This document shows, piece by piece, positions 30,729 through 36,016 of a DNA stretch of 36,016 nt. The stretch covers positions 14,484-50,499 of the forward strand of contig CAAAJI010000062.1 in NCBI GenBank assembly GCA_900642245.1, given 5' to 3'. How positions within the stretch are numbered: position 1 is the stretch's first letter; each line of letters opens with the position of its first letter. A program made the position numbers and the translations under genes. The notes under the pieces are model-generated. The model was not told where the DNA came from and did not search any database. It was given only the letters and a program-made list of their open reading frames with translations. Source of the stretch: Fragilaria radians (lineage: Eukaryota > Bacillariophyta > Fragilariophyceae > Fragilariales > Fragilariaceae).

Positions 30729-31706
30729 ATGGTTTACTTAAAACAACAACAATCTAGTATCGTATGTCTCGTATGGATACTTTCACTTTGGATTCCAGTC
30801 GCATTTACCTGGACGACGACGACGACGACCTCAACCACAGCAAGAAGAACAACAAAACGAACTGTTATTATTCCTACTATTTCAAATGTTCGTATTCCTA
30901 ATACAGTATCTCTCAGGGCTGCGTCTTCGAGTGGGATTGAAACTGGTGTCATTAAGGGTATTCGAGAAGACTCAGAGGAAATTGATTTTGGTCGTTGTGG
31001 TGTAAAGTTAGCTGAAGAAACGATAGTTCGAATGACAGGATCCATTCGTCCGAATGATAAAACTGTTGAATGGGATACGTTGGATAATATTCGAAGAACT
31101 ATAGCTTTAAATCCATCCGAAACATTCTCTTCGTCAGACTATCAAACGAAACTCTGTGTACTTGGATCTGCATCGGCTGTGGAAGAATATAAGGATCCAG
31201 GTACTGGAATTAAGAAGGAAGTCATATATGCTCCGCTGGAATGTTTCGAACAATTACGTTCGAAACTTGATTCGGTATCCGCCATTCGTTTCTTGAATGA
31301 TGACACGAATACCAACCCACAAAAATATGACTTGATTGTCAATGTAGCAGGTGGAAATGATTTACAGGTCTACCAAGCAATGAAGACAGTAGAAGAAATT
31401 TATACCACACCTGTTGGTCGAGCAGCGCATCAAGTAGTATGGAATTCCATATCATATGTAGATTTTCCACAAGGACATGCAAGTCTAGTTTTAGTTGCCG
31501 TCAATACCAAGAATAGTAAGAATGACAAGGTTAGCAGCAATGTCGATAAGGATGACGATGATATGTTTCTCTCGGACTCTGCGTCTACAATCACTTCTCA
31601 AGGATGGACAAGTGGTGAAATTTACCAAATTCCTATCAACGGGGATTACGTGACTTTGGATGAAGCAGATGTTATTGAAGACTTTTCCGAAGATTGGATG
31701 TTGTAA
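30729..31706 (+). CDS. Putative plastid-targeted protein of unknown function
   Basis: The ATG at 30729 (context gaaaATGg) gives 325 aa in one exon. The in-frame codons upstream begin only with TTG and would weaken the signal peptide. The N-terminus has a short polar start, a hydrophobic core (IVCLVWILSLWIPVAF), and an A-F step followed by a Thr/Arg-rich, acid-free stretch. This pattern fits the bipartite ASAFAP-type presequence that sends nuclear-encoded proteins into diatom plastids. The mature part has no domain I recognise. It contains GRCGVKLAEETIVRMTG, a possible alpha/beta fold (YDLIVNVAGGNDLQVYQAMKTVEEIY), an acidic low-complexity loop (DKDDDDMFLSDS), and an acidic C-terminus. Its stop lies 104 bp from that of the convergent YL1 gene. 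Confidence 0.8.
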   Translation: MVYLKQQQSSIVCLVWILSLWIPVAFTWTTTTTTSTTARRTTKRTVIIPTISNVRIPNTVSLRAASSSGIETGVIKGIREDSEEIDFGRCGVKLAEETIVRMTGSIRPNDKTVEWDTLDNIRRTIALNPSETFSSSDYQTKLCVLGSASAVEEYKDPGTGIKKEVIYAPLECFEQLRSKLDSVSAIRFLNDDTNTNPQKYDLIVNVAGGNDLQVYQAMKTVEEIYTTPVGRAAHQVVWNSISYVDFPQGHASLVLVAVNTKNSKNDKVSSNVDKDDDDMFLSDSASTITSQGWTSGEIYQIPINGDYVTLDEADVIEDFSEDWML

Positions 31707-31810
31707 ATTAATTACTTGGTAGTATAAGAAGAGCCTTATTACTTTTCACAATCTATAAAATCTACTTTTTCTCTACAAACCAGAGTTTGGCTTAGGATTT
31801 TTCCATTAGT

Positions 31811-33937
31811 TTAATTGGAATTTGTTGACTTTATCTGCTTCTTTTTCCTGACATGACACTGTTCCATGTAGGCCGTTAGTGCCGTATGAACGAGATCATT
31901 AGGTGAAAAGTTACAATTTGTCGACAAAGTTAAAGATGCCTCTGTCACTTCTTCTAATTTCGATGAAGATGGAAGAGCTGCTAAATTAGATATTTCTCCT
32001 TCTTGCTTGACCTGCATAGATTCATCATAAGTTCGCTTCCTGGTTGAGTCTGATGACATCGAAGGAGAAACCAATAACAACGAATTATTCTCTTTTGTAA
32101 TTTGTTCCCCGACATTGGCGCTTAAAGTAGACGACATTACAGATGATGACTGGATGGCAACAATTGAGGTTGGCTGAGGAGGCACCTGCTTTGACAGTGC
32201 AGGAATCGAATGTGCCAGATTTACATCATCTAATGCTACTGTTGTTGTTGGTTGTCTATCAATACAATCGGAGTTGGAAATTATTCCATTTGTTGAGGAT
32301 GTTTCAATCCCAATATTCTGTCTAGGATTTTGAGATTGTATAGAATTGGCCACTGCTTCGGCATGTATTGGAGGATCACATGTGATAGAAGAATGAGGAG
32401 GCAATGATACCCTTGATTTAGGATCTAGTTGAGTTGGAACCACTGTTGTCTTTACACAGGAAGAAGAAACGGATTCAATTTTGTGTGTGACCATGTCAAC
32501 ATTGATCATCGGGGTTTTCTCTTTTGGCTGTTGTATATCCTCCGTTTCCCCGATTATCTTCTCCATCCCATCCTTCGACGTTACTTGAATTGAGCTGAAT
32601 GATGAAGATAATACAGTATCCATACCTTTTCCATCTCCAAGAGAAGAATTTGTAGATGAAGCAGGATTGCTGTCATGATTGTCAGCATTATTTTTAACAC
32701 TTAACGTCTCTCCTGCGTCATAACGTCGCCTTAATTCCCGAAACGCTGCCAAATCGAAATATCCTGCCAGGGTCTTGGGATCACGATATCGTGCTTTTTT
32801 GCCAGTAATGACGCAAAGAAAAGGATCATAGACTTGTTGTTGATGTTGTTTCTTATTGGAAGATGTGGATATTTCCAATTGGTAATTATGTTGATTGTTC
32901 AAGGGAAGGTCTGAAGTGTTGGATGACTTTATCAAGATTTTGGGAACAGAATCCATGTCGGCAAAATGTAGAGTCGTCAGACACCCGCGGCGACTAATGT
33001 ACCGATAGATAAGCTTAGATTGAGAGCTAGAAGATGAAGAGAATAACAAAGATGTCGTACGAATCGCCTCTTCTTGCTGATGCAGTCTCTTGCGAGCCAA
33101 TAACCACCGTTCATTTTCAGGTTCTGTAACCTTGGCAGCTTCTAAGAGCAAGTCTTCTTGCGTGAATCGTTGTTTGTTAGTGAGCCTTTTCGAGGCATTG
33201 CCTGGTTGTTGTTGTTGTGTCTTCTGTTGATTCTTCCTATCTTGATGTTTCAGTGAAGAGTTTTGGTTGTCTTGTAATTGACGTTGTTCATTTTCACTCT
33301 TTTTCGTCTTATCATCGCCATTTCCATTTATAGGGCTTTGAGTAGAACGACGTGAACGTGTTGATGCCAAAGTCACTACAGATTCTTTCCTTTTATTCTT
33401 TCCTTCAGAAAATGATATTGCTTTTTCTTCGTCTCTTGAACTCACAGGGATCGAAGAGGTTGGTGCGGCTGGTGAAATGATTGGTATTCTTTCGGAATTT
33501 GTAATATTGTTCGAATTTAATGAAGATGGCAAGTTCAAAACTAATCCTGCATTCAAACCTTCTCCTAGAATTCTATTTCCTGTAGTTCGTCCCTTTCCTT
33601 TCTTTCGAAATTGTTGTCGTGAAAGATCCATAACTTTTTGTCGACGTTCCATTCTTTCACTTCGTTGCAACAATAAATCCTCTTCTTTTCCTGCCTCCCT
33701 TTCATCCATATCATGGTCAGATTCGGAATCGTCAAAATCAGAATCAAATTCATCCTTTCGAGCGTTCGAATCTTCATCCGATTCACGGAAACTTGCAGCG
33801 TCCGCCTCATCACAATCGCCCTCTGCCCAAGTATCGTTATTCCAGAATGCCTCATCTTCTTCGACAGCTTTGCCTACCAAAGCAGACATACGCTTTCCTG
33901 CCGTTGCTCGGCGACTTCTTTCCTGAACTGCTGTCAT
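31811..33937 (-). CDS. VPS72: YL1/VPS72 (Swc2) nuclear protein, SWR1/SRCAP complex subunit
   Basis: One exon, 708 aa from the ATG at 33937; the frame extends upstream but only to a TTG. YL1 proteins bind the H2A.Z-H2B dimer and help the SWR1/SRCAP remodeller deposit H2A.Z in the nucleus. The N-terminus shows the family signature RSRRATAGKRM (7-17), an EEDEAFW segment, and a strongly acidic stretch with DEFDSDFDDSESDHD that corresponds to the histone-binding region, followed by basic residues. A central TQEDLLLEAAKVTEPENERWL matches the conserved YL1 helix. The YL1_C domain starts near residue 370 (YDPFLCVITGKKARYRDP, then FDLAAFRELRRRYD). About 300 residues of Ser/Thr/Gln-rich sequence follow, making it about twice human length (364 aa) and nearer yeast Swc2. 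Confidence 0.9.
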   Translation of the reverse strand: MTAVQERSRRATAGKRMSALVGKAVEEDEAFWNNDTWAEGDCDEADAASFRESDEDSNARKDEFDSDFDDSESDHDMDEREAGKEEDLLLQRSERMERRQKVMDLSRQQFRKKGKGRTTGNRILGEGLNAGLVLNLPSSLNSNNITNSERIPIISPAAPTSSIPVSSRDEEKAISFSEGKNKRKESVVTLASTRSRRSTQSPINGNGDDKTKKSENEQRQLQDNQNSSLKHQDRKNQQKTQQQQPGNASKRLTNKQRFTQEDLLLEAAKVTEPENERWLLARKRLHQQEEAIRTTSLLFSSSSSSQSKLIYRYISRRGCLTTLHFADMDSVPKILIKSSNTSDLPLNNQHNYQLEISTSSNKKQHQQQVYDPFLCVITGKKARYRDPKTLAGYFDLAAFRELRRRYDAGETLSVKNNADNHDSNPASSTNSSLGDGKGMDTVLSSSFSSIQVTSKDGMEKIIGETEDIQQPKEKTPMINVDMVTHKIESVSSSCVKTTVVPTQLDPKSRVSLPPHSSITCDPPIHAEAVANSIQSQNPRQNIGIETSSTNGIISNSDCIDRQPTTTVALDDVNLAHSIPALSKQVPPQPTSIVAIQSSSVMSSTLSANVGEQITKENNSLLLVSPSMSSDSTRKRTYDESMQVKQEGEISNLAALPSSSKLEEVTEASLTLSTNCNFSPNDLVHTALTAYMEQCHVRKKKQIKSTNSN

Positions 33938-34590
33938 GGCATGTGTACACAACAAATGCGGGCAGAATAACGAAGAGACAATCCACAAACTACGTTCAAT
34001 TTTTTTTCGGTCGATAACAACTTCCCATGCAGTGGTTACTCACACTCGATAAGTGAAGAATTCTTTCTAAGCAAGGATAAGGATTTTCTCGAACAAGGCA
34101 CACAAGAAGAAATTTAAAGAATTAGTTCAAATTCAAAAAAATGTTTGATACCTTAAATCCACTTCTTTTGGGCTAATTGTTGTTTGAGAATTGCTTTTTG
34201 TAGGCTTAATCCACTTGAAGATGAGAAACAATAGTGCTATTTGGGTTCTTATTGTCCTGTCATTTGTTGACATAATGTCAGAGTACTCAATTGGTATCTC
34301 TTTTGAACAGATCTTGAACGATGATATTGTTATATACTCAGAATTAAGAACTGAAGGCGCATTTGTCTTGAGATTGAAATTTTGAATCGAAAAGGCAACA
34401 AGCCAATTTTTAAGTAGTGACCAGGCTACATATTGTAGTCAGAGCGGTTTTGCCAAACATATTCTTGTTTGTTGATCAGAAACAATCTAAGGATACCGTC
34501 TCTAGTGATTTACACTGGAGAAAAGATGGATGTTCTGGGTAAGATCTTCTTGACTACAGGCATTAAAAGGAAGAAGAATGCTACTAATGA
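33938..34590. other. Intergenic, no gene seen
   Basis: This stretch lies upstream of the YL1 gene and should hold its promoter. A 64-codon frame at 34191-34385 opens with TTG and has no recognisable motif. The right part may already belong to decayed Copia sequence. Confidence 0.5.
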
Positions 34591-34601
34591 TTACATTAAC
34601 T

Positions 34602-35510
34602 TCAGTGGCGAGAAGAGATTACGTCTTCTGTTTGAAATTTAATGTATTTTCTGAATTTTTCAAAATCGGAAACACCCAAAATTTTGAATTTTCCATCATC
34701 CTCAAAACCATCTTCATAAAGCTTTTCAAAACCTTCCAGAACTTCAAGATCCATTTCCTCTTTGTCCTCAAAATTACCTTTCAAGAGCGCTCCTCTGACG
34801 TCAATAAAATGTGCTGTCCAATTAGCTATAACGAATAACGCCATAACATTTTGCCACCAATCAAAACGATTTCTTCAAATTCATCTTTTTAAAGCTTTTT
34901 GATTTCTACTCCATCACATACAATTGTTCCAAAATTCTCCCAATATCTTAAAGATTGCCTGATGGTTCTTCCTGGCCTTGTTTGTGCCTTTGGAATGATG
35001 TTGTTACTCACCACCTATTTGTCATTGTCAACATCTACGTTCTTTTCATCATCAAATCTGATTGAATTTTCGTCCACTTCTGCAATTTTCTGAACTAATT
35101 CTTCAATATTCCTTGGCTTTGGGAGCCATCTGCATTTTTCTTTGAAGATTATTTGATTCATCTAAGTAATATCTCTACTTAGATGAACATTACTAGTGTC
35201 TGGGTCCCACATGCTTAGGGTATCACCAGCATGCCTATTTCCTTAAGTGGTTTAAAAACGGTGAGCTTTTCCATACCAATGCTTGAATCCATGCATTTTC
35301 ATACCTTCAACTTCAACCACAAGCAAATGATCTAGAAGAGTGGCCATCTGGAATGCTTCCCTCTAAAAGAATTTTCAATAGTTCCTTGAAATTCCTCCGG
35401 CAATCATCATTTCTCGTCCAAGTCTAGCTAGTGTGGTGAATGCCACTTTGGCTACATGATTTTGATGGGGAGTGTCTCGCCCAGTGAATTCAAAGTGTAC
35501 AGACATTTTC
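34602..35510 (-). pseudogene. Copia integrase C-terminus to RT N-terminus remnant
   Basis: Reading the minus strand from about 35510, translation gives FEFTGRDTPHQNHVAKVAF and LARLGREMMIAGG, the C-terminal integrase region. After stops come MWDPDTSNVHLSRDIT (the linker) and then ALFVIANWTAHFIDVRGALL and LEGFEKLYED, the start of the Copia RT palm. Several stops interrupt it, including TAG where Trp is usual after RDIT, and the sequence diverges after the palm start. It is a dead fragment of a CoDi-type element in the same orientation as the fragment to its right. Confidence 0.65.
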
Positions 35511-35699
35511 CAATCCAAACTCTGCAGTTGGTTCCTTAAGCCTTGTTAGAAAGTCTTCTATTCAGTTGATCAAACAGATGAAAGTAAAGGTCAACAAACG
35601 TTGCACTTGAAAGTTGTGATTACTAATTTAAAAGGCTAGAACTAACTCTGACAACACAATCTCGAATAAATTGTATCCCTAATGGATAACCTAAACAAA
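35511..35699. other. Unassigned spacer between two Copia fragments
   Basis: AT-rich sequence between the end of one minus-strand Copia element and the integrase part of another. It could include LTR remnants, but I saw no matching copy in the window. Confidence 0.35.
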
Positions 35700-36016
35700 T
35701 ATACCTAAAGGGGAATGAACGTAAGGGATATTTTCAATACCCTTCCTATACCAAAACGTGCAAGTACCGTATTCTTCTCCAATATCTCCTATCACATGCC
35801 GTTCGTACGTCTCCTGATTTACTTTTTTCGTAAAAATGTCGGAATCACTGTGTTTGGATTTCACAAATTCAAATTTTATAATTCCATTTTAAACATTCTC
35901 TCGAATAAAATGATATCGAGTATCCACATGACGAGTACGTTGACCAGTCGAGGCATTTTGGGACATAAATAGAGCACCAATATTATCGGTTTTGACAACA
36001 ATTGGAAGCTCCACAT
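35700..36016 (-). pseudogene. Copia RNase H C-terminal remnant, cut by window edge
   Basis: The minus strand from 36016 reads VELPIVVKTDNIGALFMSQN, then QRTRHVDTRYHFIRENV, a TAA, and IIKFEFVKSKHSDSDIFTKK. This is the end of a Copia RNase H region and its downstream tail. One nonsense codon is present in the visible part. The rest of the element would lie beyond the right edge of the window. Because its C-terminus precedes the integrase fragment at 34602-35510 on the same strand, two different Copia insertions meet here. Confidence 0.75.

Noticed and set aside
33938..33988. Extra 17 N-terminal residues for YL1
   Set aside because: The upstream frame begins at TTG; the ATG at 33937 places the conserved RSRR...AGKRM signature at the usual position near the N-terminus.
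1..36016. CRISPR arrays, bacterial operons or a prokaryotic defence island
   Set aside because: No regularly spaced identical repeats, and splice-bearing eukaryotic genes throughout; the tandem repeats seen are adjacent or two-copy only.

Overview
The window is nuclear DNA from a photosynthetic stramenopile, almost certainly a diatom, AT-rich by eye. The evidence is: GT-AG introns of 61 to 191 nt in otherwise compact genes; a DUF6824 gene, a family abundant in diatoms; a protein whose presequence looks like a diatom bipartite plastid-targeting signal; and several Ty1/Copia remnants whose Gag and integrase-linker sequences are of the diatom CoDi type. The standard genetic code is in use. Species cannot be fixed from the sequence alone.

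Layout. (1) 1-10.7 kb is a decayed transposon graveyard. Two direct repeats of about 0.95 kb (1-936 and 8718-9702) bracket an unassigned 341-aa minus-strand ORF, an (AAC/GTT)-rich block, and a minus-strand Copia remnant with Gag, protease, integrase and post-integrase linker but no reverse transcriptase. A tRNA-like relic sits inside this remnant. Just outside the right repeat is a plus-strand Copia RT/RNase H tail with four in-frame stops. (2) 11.6-12.6 kb is a two-exon DUF6824 gene. (3) 12.6-15.36 kb has no gene I can support. (4) 15.36-20.6 kb is a single-exon Mot1/BTAF1 gene (SNF2-family ATPase that removes TBP from DNA), convergent with (5) a two-exon gene for a 284-aa, probably N-myristoylated protein of unknown function. 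(6) 22910-24882 is a nearly complete hAT DNA transposon with 24-nt terminal inverted repeats and a perfect 8-bp target-site duplication. (7) 24899-29479 (minus) is a five-exon gene for a 1436-aa protein: metallo-beta-lactamase domain followed by two cyclic-nucleotide-binding-like domains. This is the architecture of the Dictyostelium GbpA/GbpB (PdeD/PdeE) class II cyclic nucleotide phosphodiesterases. (8) 30729-31706 (plus) is a plastid-targeted protein of unknown function, convergent with (9) a YL1/VPS72 (Swc2) gene of the SWR1/SRCAP H2A.Z-exchange complex at 31811-33937 (minus). (10) 34.6-36 kb again holds decayed Copia fragments on the minus strand.

The single-copy genes do not form one pathway. 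Two act on chromatin and transcription (Mot1 at promoters, YL1 in H2A.Z deposition), and DUF6824 may be DNA-binding. The most notable gene is the candidate ligand-regulated cyclic nucleotide phosphodiesterase. Its 3' end lies 8 nt from the hAT insertion, and it shares a roughly 1.25-kb divergent intergenic region with the plastid-protein gene.
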